Assembly (NCBI GenBank): GCA_963668605.1
Contig: OY764903.1
Coordinates: forward strand, 1,612,001 to 1,676,000
Direction: 5' to 3'
Origin: G963668605 sp963668605
GTDB lineage: Bacteria; Acidobacteriota; Terriglobia; Bryobacterales; Bryobacteraceae
DNA: 64,000 bases
Part shown: one piece after another, positions 43,519-52,600 of the stretch
Position numbering within the stretch: position 1 is the stretch's first letter
How the letters are laid out: each line of letters begins with the position of its first letter
Made by a program: the position numbers and the translations under genes
Notes under the pieces: generated by a model
Databases searched by the model: none
What the model was told of the DNA's origin: nothing
The model's input: only the letters and a program-made list of their open reading frames with translations

Positions 43519-46500
43519 TTGACGAGAATCACAACCAACTTAATCTTAGTACTCTCGATCATTGCGGCACCCTCGATGGGACAGCACTACAGTTTCGAAC
43601 ACTACGGTCCGGACAATGGCCTTCACCACTTGGCAGTGCACGGATTGCTGCAAGACCAGAAGGGTTTCCTGTGGGTCACCACGAGCAACGGGTTGTACCG
43701 CTACGACGGCGCCCGCTTCCAGACTTTCGGCCTCAATGACGGTCTTCCCAGCCCCAGGGTGCACGCAATTCACGAGAGTAAACAGGGTATTCTTTGGGTG
43801 GGCACGAGTTCCGGAGCGGCAATGTTCGACGGCCGCCGATTTCTCCCGGTAGATCTGGGGATCTCCCGTGAGGTCCCGGCAAAGCAGGCCATCTCGTCCG
43901 ACGCCGCGGGAAACGTCTACATCGGGACGACCAAAGGCCTCGTCGTCGGGACGCCAGCGAAATCCGGGCGTGAATTCATATTCGCCAGACCACGGCAGGA
44001 CTCGCCTCCACATACTGCTCCGGTTCAGGGCGTTCATGTGGACCCGGATGGAATCGTCTGGTTCGATTGCGGACGGAGTTTGTGCCGGATGGACGCCAAG
44101 AAGGTTACCGAAATCGGACTCGAAGACGGACTGCCACCCGACCATTGGGAGTCCTTTCTAAACGATCGTTCTGGAAATCTCTGGATACGCAGCACTACCA
44201 AGTTGTTCGTACATCGGCGCGGCGGCGCGTTCTCGCCAGTGTACGAAGGGCTCCCGGTCGCGACGAACGCGTCTGACCTGGCACTTGACCGCGCGGGAAA
44301 TCTGCTGGTGGCCACTGACGCTGGTCTGGCCCGGCGGGCAGGTGGCAAATGGGAGCTCATCGGGACAAAACAAGGACTCCGAACGGACACGATTAGCGCC
44401 GTGTTGACAGACCGGGAAGGATCCACTTGGATCGGCGAGTGGGGTAATGGCCTGTCGCGTTGGATAGGGGACGGGGAGTGGGTGAGTTGGTCCAAAGCCG
44501 ACGGGCTTCAAAACCCTCTAGTCTGGGCCGTTCGCAGAGACAAGCGCGGAACAGTTTGGGCCGGCACTGACAATGGCCTTTACAAATTGAACGAACCTGA
44601 CTGGTCCGCAAAGGTAAAGGTCTGGACCAAGAAAGATGGGTTGGGAGAAAACAAGATCAAGGCAATCGCGACGGGTCCGGACGACGATCTCTGGATCGGC
44701 ACCAGTCCGGGAGGTGTCACCCGCTTCAACGCGCGCAGAGGCGTAATCGCACGATTCGGCACCGCGCAAGGGCTCACGGAAGACCGGGTGATCGGCCTGT
44801 TCGCGGATCCCGAAGACCGCCTGTGGGTGAGCACGGCAACCGGGTTGTACCGCAGTACAGTGCTCACGTTACCGAACATCCGGTTTGAGCGCCAACAGGT
44901 CCCCGGTGGCGATACCGAAGAGATGTTCTTCCGTTTTTTTCTCGACCGTGACGGCCGGCTCTGGGTTGGTGCGGCCAAGGGCTTAGTCTGCTGGGATCGC
45001 GGTGCCTGGAAACGATTCACGAGCCGGGACGGATTGAAGCGCGATGGCGTCACGCATATCGCACAGGACTCCGAAGGCGCCCTATGGGTTGGTTATCGCG
45101 AGCCGCTGGGCGTTTCGCGCTTGACGTTCCCGGGCGGCCTGATGAAAGCCGAGCACTTCACGCAGCAGGGCACGCTGAGTTCGGATTACATCCTGTTCAT
45201 CGGCCGCGACGCGCGCGGATGGCTGTGGGTGGGGACAGATTCGGGGGTGGATGTGCTGCGGCAGGGTAAGTGGCATCACATTCGCCGCTCGGACGGCCTG
45301 GTGTGGGATGACTGTGCCGCAAATGGATTTTCAGCGGATGAAGATGGCGGAGTCTGGATTGGAACTCTCAACGGACTATCCCATTTCCACCCCCGGCTGC
45401 ACTCAGTTCCGAAAATTCCTCCGCCCATCTATTTGACTGCAGTTGATTTCGGCGGGACCGGTATGGGCACGGCGAAGGGATTGCGCATTCCGTACAAGGA
45501 CCGGTTTTTCGACGTTGGGTTCGCGAGCCCCTCATTCGTGGGCGAAAAGAACATGTCGTTCGAATACCGGTTAGTGGGTCTGGAGGAAGCTTGGAAGAAG
45601 ACGTCGCAACGGGAAGCCCGTTACCCTGGGCTTTCCCCTGGAGAGTACGAATTCGAAGTGATAGCCCGCACGCAGGACGGCCTGCAGAGTCCCAGCCCGG
45701 CGCGCCTCACATTTGAGATACTTTCTCCCTGGTGGCAGAGCTGGTGGTTTCGGCTTTCCTGCGGTTGTGCCTTGCTGGCGGTGGTGGCGGGAATCTGGTC
45801 ACTGCGCGTCAGACACATCATCGAGGAGCGGCGGAAACTGGAGGCCGCCGTCCAGGAACGCACCCGGAAACTGGTCAGCCAGAATCAGGTGATCGCACAG
45901 CAGAAGCAGGAGATCGAGGTTCTGCTGCAGAAGGCGCGCGAAGCGAGCAGCATGAAGAGTCAGTTCCTCGCCAATACAAGCCATGAAATCCGCACCCCGA
46001 TGAATGCGATTATCGGCATGACTTCGTTGGCGCTCGAGACGACGTCCGCCGCCGAACAAAACGACTATTTGCGCACCGTCAAGGATTCGGCTGAGTCTCT
46101 GATGGCGCTGCTTAATGAGATTCTCGACCTATCCAAAATCGAGGCCAACCGGTTCGAGTTGGAGTGCGAGCCGTTCTCGCTGGGCGAGTGCCTGGACTCT
46201 GCGGTGAAAGCGCTACGTCCGATTGCGGCCAGCAAGGGTCTTGATATCGTCTGCAATTGCTGCCAGGATGCTCCCGACGTCGTTGCTGGCGACTCCTTCC
46301 GCCTCCGCCAGATCATCTGGAACCTCGTCGGGAACGCGATCAAGTTCACGTCCGACGGAAGCATCACCGTATCGATGCAGCATCAGGGTATCGAGAACGG
46401 CTGGGTCCTTCGCTCATTTTCCGTGCAAGACAGCGGCATCGGAATCTCGCCAGAAAAGCTCAGTGTCATTTTTGAGCCGTTCCAGCAAGCGGATGGATCC

Positions 46501-47088
46501 ACGACACGGAAGTACGGAGGCACGGGCCTGGGACTCGACATATCGAGCCGCCTTGTCGAGATGATGGGTGGGCGCATCTGGGTGGATAGCGAACCCGGCA
46601 AAGGCAGCACCTTCCATTTCACTGCCCGGTTCCGCCAAAGTACGGAGGCGTTGGCGCCTTGCTCCACGCTGACGGACGACGAACAAACGGACCCGGGCAC
46701 CACGCACGAGCCGCTCCGGATCCTCCTGGCGGAAGACAACACCGTCAACCAGAGGCTAGCGGTTCGTCTTCTGGAGAAGGACGGTCACACGGTAACTGTC
46801 GTCGGCAATGGAAGAGAAGCGCTGGAAGAACTAGAGTCTGACACGTTCGACCTTGTACTGATGGACGTGCAAATGCCGGAGATGGACGGAATGGCGACGA
46901 CGGCTATGATTCGGGAGCGGGAAAGCGGCAGCGCTATTCACATTCCTATCTGCGCGCTGACCGCTCACGCGATGGTGGGTGACCGGCAAGCGTGTCTTAG
47001 CGGAGGAATGGACGCATACATCTCAAAGCCCATTCAACCCGAAGAACTGCGCAAGATCATCCGCAAGTTTAGTACGCGAACGGTCTAG
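43519..47088 (+). CDS. Hybrid sensor histidine kinase/response regulator with periplasmic propeller
   Basis: 1189 residues. A TTG at 43519 is the likely start: it gives a signal peptide (TTNLILVLSIIAAPSMGQ) and no ATG upstream is in frame. Residues about 25-640 hold Reg_prop blades (DQKGFLWVTTSNGLYRYDG, DREGSTWIGEWGNGLSRW), then a Y_Y_Y Ig-like domain (EYRLVGLEEAWKKT), one membrane helix (LSCGCALLAVVAGIWSL), a coiled coil, HisKA with His822 (SHEIRTPMNAIIGM), HATPase (NLVGNAIKF, DSGIGI, GTGLGL) and a receiver with Glu1072/Asp1073 and phospho-acceptor Asp1116. It senses a periplasmic signal, probably saccharide by analogy with hybrid two-component systems of Bacteroidota, but lacks the C-terminal AraC helix-turn-helix those have, so a separate phosphotransfer/regulator partner is needed and is not in the window. 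Confidence 0.93.
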   Translation: MTRITTNLILVLSIIAAPSMGQHYSFEHYGPDNGLHHLAVHGLLQDQKGFLWVTTSNGLYRYDGARFQTFGLNDGLPSPRVHAIHESKQGILWVGTSSGAAMFDGRRFLPVDLGISREVPAKQAISSDAAGNVYIGTTKGLVVGTPAKSGREFIFARPRQDSPPHTAPVQGVHVDPDGIVWFDCGRSLCRMDAKKVTEIGLEDGLPPDHWESFLNDRSGNLWIRSTTKLFVHRRGGAFSPVYEGLPVATNASDLALDRAGNLLVATDAGLARRAGGKWELIGTKQGLRTDTISAVLTDREGSTWIGEWGNGLSRWIGDGEWVSWSKADGLQNPLVWAVRRDKRGTVWAGTDNGLYKLNEPDWSAKVKVWTKKDGLGENKIKAIATGPDDDLWIGTSPGGVTRFNARRGVIARFGTAQGLTEDRVIGLFADPEDRLWVSTATGLYRSTVLTLPNIRFERQQVPGGDTEEMFFRFFLDRDGRLWVGAAKGLVCWDRGAWKRFTSRDGLKRDGVTHIAQDSEGALWVGYREPLGVSRLTFPGGLMKAEHFTQQGTLSSDYILFIGRDARGWLWVGTDSGVDVLRQGKWHHIRRSDGLVWDDCAANGFSADEDGGVWIGTLNGLSHFHPRLHSVPKIPPPIYLTAVDFGGTGMGTAKGLRIPYKDRFFDVGFASPSFVGEKNMSFEYRLVGLEEAWKKTSQREARYPGLSPGEYEFEVIARTQDGLQSPSPARLTFEILSPWWQSWWFRLSCGCALLAVVAGIWSLRVRHIIEERRKLEAAVQERTRKLVSQNQVIAQQKQEIEVLLQKAREASSMKSQFLANTSHEIRTPMNAIIGMTSLALETTSAAEQNDYLRTVKDSAESLMALLNEILDLSKIEANRFELECEPFSLGECLDSAVKALRPIAASKGLDIVCNCCQDAPDVVAGDSFRLRQIIWNLVGNAIKFTSDGSITVSMQHQGIENGWVLRSFSVQDSGIGISPEKLSVIFEPFQQADGSTTRKYGGTGLGLDISSRLVEMMGGRIWVDSEPGKGSTFHFTARFRQSTEALAPCSTLTDDEQTDPGTTHEPLRILLAEDNTVNQRLAVRLLEKDGHTVTVVGNGREALEELESDTFDLVLMDVQMPEMDGMATTAMIRERESGSAIHIPICALTAHAMVGDRQACLSGGMDAYISKPIQPEELRKIIRKFSTRTV

Positions 47089-47153
47089 CTCTTTGCCCGC
47101 CTGATCTCCTCAGTCAGGGTCGGCGGTGGCTGGCCCCGTCTATTACCCGGCAA

Positions 47154-48395
47154 TCAGGCCGTGACGGGAACGGCTTTCTTCAGCAGCGCCGGATCGATGA
47201 CCACACCCAGGCCAGCGCCGCTTGGTACCTTGAGCATTCCGTTCTCGCTCTTCAGCGACGACGTCGCAGAACTGACCGGAAGGTTGTCACCCTCGCCCTT
47301 GTACTCCTGATGCGGTCCCGCGTTCGGTACGCACGAGGTGAAATGCGCGATGTAGAGAAAGCCGAGGCCGCCGCCAGACATGTGCGGAGTGCATTCGAGG
47401 CCTGCTGCCGCCGCCATACGCGCCACCTTGATGGAACGGATCATGCCGCCGAAATAGAGCAGGTCCGGCTGCACGATGCGTGCCGTACCGGTCTCGATGA
47501 TCCGGCGGAATCCGCGCAAGCTCATCTCTTCTTCTCCGAGTGCGATCGGGATCTTCAGCGCGGCGGCGATCTGTCTGGTCTCGTCGTAGTAGTCGAACGG
47601 CGCCGGCTCTTCAAAAAAGCGGAAGTGCTGTTCCTCCATAATCCGGCCGATGCGAATTGCCATGGGCACATCGTAGGAGCCGTTGCCGTCGCCATATATC
47701 GCCATGCTCTCGCCGAACACTTTACGCGTCAGCGGAATCAGCCGCAGGTCGCGTTTCGTCGAGGCGTCGTCATAATGCATACGCGCGCCCAGCCGGAACT
47801 TGATCGCCTTGGCGCCCGTTTCCGAAACGATCTTCTGCAGATATTCGATCTCGGCTTCGGGGGCATTGCCACGATTTCCGCTGGCGCGATAAACTGCGAT
47901 CTCGCGACGCACAATGTTCCCCAGAAGCTCACCCATCGGCTTGCCGGCCACCTGACCCAGCATGTCGAGCGTCGCAATCTCTACCACCGCCATCGAGACC
48001 CAGAACGGCAATCCCTGCCACTTGTAATTGGAGTTCGCCAAATAGGCCGCTTGGAAGACCGCCTCGAGTTGCCGCGCGTCCTTGCCGACGAACAACGGCG
48101 CAACCTTCTTCAGCAGAATCGGATAGGCGGCGCTCATCACGGTCCTGTGTGCATCCGCGTAACCGGTAGCGCCGTCCGCCGAACGCACGCGCACGATGTA
48201 GTGTCCGTCAGCGCGCAGCAGCTCAATCGACGCGATCTTCACGGGCGCGCGGAACAATTCTGATCGCAGCACGGGACGATCCATCGCCTGCGCCAATTTC
48301 GGCCCCAATTCACTCGCGGCGGCGTGCTCCGGCAGTGCGGAAGCGGCGCTCGCAGCGCCCGACAGTTTCAACCATTCGCGACGGTTCGTGTCCAT
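47154..48395 (-). CDS. Enolase-superfamily (mandelate racemase/muconate lactonizing) enzyme, Tat-exported
   Basis: 413 residues from the ATG at 48395 with GGGAG about 10 bases upstream; an ATG at 48404 is an alternative with poorer spacing. N-terminus TNRREWLKLSGAASAASAL is twin-arginine-like. The capping domain is followed by the barrel: AKAIKFRLGAR (usual KxK written here as KFR, so the second basic residue is Arg), IYGDGNGSYD with the first metal Asp, FFEEPAPFD with Glu, IALGEEEMS, VQPDLLYFGG and CTPHMSGGGLG with a His near the active site. This matches the sugar-acid dehydratase and racemase group. Substrate is not assignable. Export of such an enzyme is unusual and fits the periplasmic theme of the window. 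Gene is convergent with the hybrid kinase. Confidence 0.85.
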   Translation of the reverse strand: MDTNRREWLKLSGAASAASALPEHAAASELGPKLAQAMDRPVLRSELFRAPVKIASIELLRADGHYIVRVRSADGATGYADAHRTVMSAAYPILLKKVAPLFVGKDARQLEAVFQAAYLANSNYKWQGLPFWVSMAVVEIATLDMLGQVAGKPMGELLGNIVRREIAVYRASGNRGNAPEAEIEYLQKIVSETGAKAIKFRLGARMHYDDASTKRDLRLIPLTRKVFGESMAIYGDGNGSYDVPMAIRIGRIMEEQHFRFFEEPAPFDYYDETRQIAAALKIPIALGEEEMSLRGFRRIIETGTARIVQPDLLYFGGMIRSIKVARMAAAAGLECTPHMSGGGLGFLYIAHFTSCVPNAGPHQEYKGEGDNLPVSSATSSLKSENGMLKVPSGAGLGVVIDPALLKKAVPVTA

Positions 48396-48541
48396 AGATT
48401 TCATTCTCCCGTGCCGGCTTCTATGAGAAACATCATACATGCGTGAGCCGCGGTGTGTGAAACACACAAGTGAGAACTGGCGGACTGCCGCATTATCATT
48501 CGAACCTGCGCATAGCCGCTACTGAGCTCTGCTGCGAACCG

Positions 48542-48579
48542 CCGGGGGGCGAACGCCCTCGTTCGCGGTCGCCCCCCGG
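48542..48579. repeat. REP-like hairpin with alternative pairings
   Basis: CCGGGGGGCGA at 48542-48552 and its exact complement TCGCCCCCCGG at 48569-48579 (11-base arms). Inside, GCGAACG at 48549-48555 pairs with CGTTCGC at 48560-48566, so two mutually exclusive hairpins can form. Such palindromes are typical of REP elements moved by RAYT transposases, and two RAYT remnants are in the window. A terminator role is also possible but there is no T-run. Confidence 0.45.
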
Positions 48580-48631
48580 GTCGCCCATCCTACGCTGGAA
48601 CACCGGCGACAGAGTTCTCGCGGAATCCTCG

Positions 48632-48651
48632 AACCAACCAGGGGGTTGGTT
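48632..48651. repeat. Second intergenic hairpin
   Basis: AACCAACC-AGGG-GGTTGGTT, perfect 8-base arms with a 4-base loop, 53 bases after the first hairpin. The pair of adjacent palindromes resembles a BIME (paired REP) layout. Confidence 0.45.
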
Positions 48652-48736
48652 GCGGACCTGGGGGTCAACCCTCCGAGTGCCTGAACTTCCTTGTCGCATA
48701 CCTCGAGGCGCGCTGCGGCGTTGGTACCCCACGACA

Positions 48737-48742
48737 TATAAT
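48737..48742 (+). promoter_or_regulatory. -10-like element upstream of DUF1080 gene
   Basis: TATAAT, 38 bases before the ATG at 48781, with AAGGAG just before the start. No TTGACA-like -35 is at 16-18 bases spacing, so the promoter assignment is weak. Confidence 0.3.
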
Positions 48743-48780
48743 AATCCTGGCGCGATCTGCGCCCGGTCTTAAGGAGAAAC

Positions 48781-49467
48781 ATGTATATTCGCAACATCCT
48801 GATAGTTCTGCTTGCCCTCGCGGCGAGCGCACCGGCCGCCAGTTGGACCAAGCTGTTCGACGGCAAGAGCCTGAAGGGTTGGGCCGTACACAGCGGCACG
48901 GCAAAATATGAAGTGGAGAAAGATGCCATTCTAGGCACCGCCGTTTTGGGCAGTCCCAATAGCTTCCTCTGCACAGAGCGCGAATTCGGCGATTTCATTC
49001 TCGAATTCGAAGTCAAAGTCGACCCGGAGCTCAACTCGGGCGTGCAGTTCCGTAGCTTGATCGCAAAAGAGCCGATGGAGTTCAAGGCGACCGGCAAGAA
49101 TGGCAAGGAGACGGTACGCAAGATGCCCGTCGATCGAGTCTATGGCTACCAGGTTGAAATCGCCACCGTCAAGACGGGAAACTCCGGCAACGTTTACGAC
49201 GAAGCCCGCCGGGCACGCTTCCTTGACGATTTCACCAACAAACCCAAGGCCCGCGAAGCGATCAAGGACAACGAGTGGAACAAGTTCCGCGTCGAGTGCC
49301 GCGGCGACTCCATCAAGACCTGGATCAACGGCATCGCTTGCGCCGACTTCAAGGACTCCGTAACCAAACGCGGCATCATCGGACTGCAAGTACACCAGAT
49401 CCCGAAAGATAAATTCAAGCCACTCCAAGTGCGCTGGCGCAACATCCGCATTCAGGAATTGAAGTAA
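48781..49467 (+). CDS. DUF1080 (3-keto-disaccharide hydrolase) family protein
   Basis: 228 residues; AAGGAG is 4-5 bases upstream of the ATG, and a signal peptide follows (NILIVLLALAASAPAAS). The hallmark WTKLFDGKSLKGW begins the domain, then FGDFILEFEVKVDPELNSGVQ and the closing GIIGLQVHQI and VRWRNIRIQEL. DUF1080 (PF06439) is a concanavalin-like beta-sandwich; characterised members cleave glycosides that have been oxidised at C3. Gfo/Idh and TIM-epimerase proteins elsewhere in the window are the other enzyme types of that route. Here, however, its neighbours are an enolase-superfamily enzyme on the other strand and a receptor downstream (134-base gap). It is a single-domain protein of normal length for the family. 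Confidence 0.9.
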   Translation: MYIRNILIVLLALAASAPAASWTKLFDGKSLKGWAVHSGTAKYEVEKDAILGTAVLGSPNSFLCTEREFGDFILEFEVKVDPELNSGVQFRSLIAKEPMEFKATGKNGKETVRKMPVDRVYGYQVEIATVKTGNSGNVYDEARRARFLDDFTNKPKAREAIKDNEWNKFRVECRGDSIKTWINGIACADFKDSVTKRGIIGLQVHQIPKDKFKPLQVRWRNIRIQELK

Positions 49468-49601
49468 AGCCGAGGCTACGCCGGGAGCAGCAAGCGTCGT
49501 CTTGCATTCATTATGAATGCGTGACATGATCGAAGCACTGAGGAATTGTCTTGGGGTCGGCTTGCGCATGCGCAGAGCCATGCCCCGCGAAAGGTGTCAT
49601 T

Positions 49602-52600
49602 ATGCGCAACCTAATTGTTGCCGTTTGCTGTTCCCTCCTCCTGGCCGCGGCGCTGTCCGCACAGAACTCCGGCGTGCAAGGCGCCGTAACCGATCCATCG
49701 AAGGCAGTAGTACCAAGTGCCACTGTCACCATTACTAACCTGGAAACTGCGGTTTCCTCGAAGGCTGTGACCAACGAACAGGGTCTGTATCTGTTTCCCC
49801 TGCTCTCGCCCGGCCGCTACAAAGTGGAGTGCCTGGCTGCCGGCTTCGCACCCCGGCAGATAAATGAACTGCGCCTCGAGGTCGGCCAAACCGCGCGCAT
49901 CGACTTTGAACTCAAGACCGGCACCGTAGTCGAATCCATCGAGGTTTCGGCGAGCGGCATTCTGATCAATTCGGAAACGAGCGAGGTCGGTCAGGTGATC
50001 GACTCCAAACGGATTCTTGAAATGCCGCTGAATGGCAGAAATTATCTGCAACTCGCGCAGTTCACCGCGGGCGCGCAACCCGGCGGCGACATCGGAACCG
50101 GCGCACGCGGCCGCGACGAGGGGCAGTTCTCCGCCGTCGGCTTGCAGATGGCGCAGAACAATGTGCTGCTCGACGGCAACGACAACAGTTCGCGCACTTC
50201 GGGCGGACCGCTCGGCTACGAAGCCCAGCAGGTGAAGCCTCCGGTCGATGCCGTGGCGGAATTCAAAGTGGTCACCAACAACATGAGCGCCGAGTGGGGC
50301 TATCGCGCCGGAGCAAAGGTGCTGGTGTCGACCAAGTCCGGCACGAACCAGTTCCACGGCTCCGCCTACGAATTTCTGCGCAACGAGAAACTGGATGGCA
50401 CGAACTTTTTCGCCAACCGCTCGGGCGCCACGAAGCCGTCCTACCGACAGAACCAATATGGCGTCACGCTGGGCGGTCCTGTGATTAAGAATAAGACGTT
50501 TTTCTTCGGCAGCTATCAGGGCACGCGCATCCGCACGGGCCAGAGCTACATCAGTTCGGTGCCGAGCACAGACATCGTCGAGCGCGGAGATTTTTCGAAG
50601 CAACCCGCGACGCGCCGAAACGTTTTCGATCCGAAAACCCAGACAGGCACGGGAACCACAGCCGTGCGCCTGCCCTTCGCCAACAACGTCATCCCCCAGA
50701 CGCGTTGGGATCCGGTGGTCAAGAACATCCTCGGGCTGTATCCCAAAGCCAACATCGCGAGCGCCGGCGAGAACGCGCCCAACAATTACTACTTTGGGCC
50801 GAGCGACTCCGACGACGCGGACCAGTACGATTTCCGCGGCGACCACAACATCAACGACAAGCATCGCTTCTTCGCCCGCTACTCGCTGCGCGACCAGTTC
50901 CGCAATCAGAACGGAACGCTGCCCTACCCTGCGATGGGCGGCCAGGGACAGACCGTTGTGCTCAAGGGCCACAACATCGCCAGCGCGCTGAGCAGTTCGC
51001 TCTCCGCGACGCTCTTCAACGAACTTCGCTTTGGCTTTTCCGAATTCGATACGCGCTTCGATATTCCCTTCACGGAAAATATGAATGCGAAATTCGGTAT
51101 CAAGAACGCGCCCGGCGACTCGGTCGGCGACGGTCTCGACCAAGGGTGGACGCGCTTTTCTCCCGGCGGCTTCGCCGAACTGGGACCACGCAGTTTCTGG
51201 CCGAACGTGAACAATCTGGCGAACTACTCGGTGGCCGACGCGCTGGTCTGGCAGCACGGCAAGCACACACTTAAGTTCGGCGGCGAGTTGCGGCTCTCCA
51301 ACGTCTATCGCGATGCCGCGCGCAACCGCCGCGGGAATTTCGCCTTCAATGGCAACTTCACTTCGGAATTCCCGAACAATGGCACGAGCCGCTCCAACAC
51401 GGGAAACGGAATGGCGGACATGCTGCTTGGCTACGTGAGCGGCGGCACTTTCGGCAACAATCAAGGCGAGGATATCAACAACTGGTATTATGGCTTCTTC
51501 GCGCAGGATGACTTCAAGGTCACGAGCCGCCTGACCGTCAACATGGGTCTGCGCTACGAGATCTTCAACAAAGCTACCTTCCCGAACTCGGCCAAGCAAA
51601 CCGTCAGCCGTTACCTCTACGAGGGCGTCAACGTGGCCAGCCAAGCCGACGAGAAGTTCGTCTATCCTACCGGCGACGGCGATTCCGGCGGCACAAACGA
51701 CCACAATAACTGGGCGCCGCGCCTGGGCATCGCGTACTCGCTGAATAGCAAGACCGTGCTTCGCACCGGCGCTGGCCTGTTCTACGGAGAAGCGAACAGT
51801 CTTAGCACGGAGAACGCGAACTTCCGCTCGGGTCCGCCCAAGAGCGCCGACGTTGCCATGCAGACCACGCCGGAGACCACCACGTTCTTTGTCCAGAACG
51901 GCTTCCCGGCATTCAGCACGAGTGTTGTCCAGAAGGGTTCCACCGTGTACGTGTTCCCGGATTTCCGGCCGACGCTGTACGTTGCCCAATGGTATTTCGA
52001 CGTACAGCACACGCTGCCTTGGGATACGCTTTTGACCGTCGGCTACATCGGCACCAAAGGATCTCATCTAGCCAACATTCGCAACGTCAATCTGCCGCGC
52101 ACACCGGATGCAGTGCTGGCCTCCAACACTCGCCTGGCGCGTCCGAATTTCAGCAACATTTCGCTACATTCAAACGACCTGAACTCCAATTACGAGTCGC
52201 TCACCGCCAAAGTGGAGAAGCGCTTTTCGAAAGGCCTGACGCTGCTTAGTTCCTTCGCCTGGGCGCACAGCATCGATCAAGGCAATGAGGATCTGTTCGA
52301 TGCCGGCGGTGGCGTCGCGACGCCGTGGGATATGGCGCGCGAGCGCGCCAGCTCCAGCCTCGACAGGCGCTTCGGCTTCGTGCTCAGCAGCGTCTATGAG
52401 ATCCCGTTGGGCAAAGGCCGCAGCTACATGACTTCAGGCGTCGCCAATGCGATCTTCGGCGGCTGGCAGATCGGCGGCATTTTGTCGAAGTACACGGGCA
52501 TGCCGGTCCCCCATACCATCAACGTGAACAACGAAAACCTGGGCGGTTCCGTACGCGGCGATTTCGTGCGCAGCCCCAACCTGCCCTCGAATGAGCGCAG

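Larger units (their letters stand above)
48396..48780. other. Intergenic region with two hairpins
   Basis: 385 bases between divergent genes. It contains two strong inverted repeats (48542-48579 and 48632-48651) and a -10-like TATAAT at 48737-48742 before the DUF1080 gene. No open frame with protein-like sequence was found. Confidence 0.5.

Noticed and set aside
49504..49520. Palindrome GCATTCA-TTA-TGAATGC after the DUF1080 gene
   Set aside because: Arms are only 7 bases and A/T-rich without a T-run; too weak to call a terminator with confidence.
49611..52067. 818-codon open frame on the minus strand
   Set aside because: It lies entirely opposite a receptor gene with clear domains; its sequence is Arg/Val/Ala-rich with no domain or signal. 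Long antisense frames are expected in high-GC genes.
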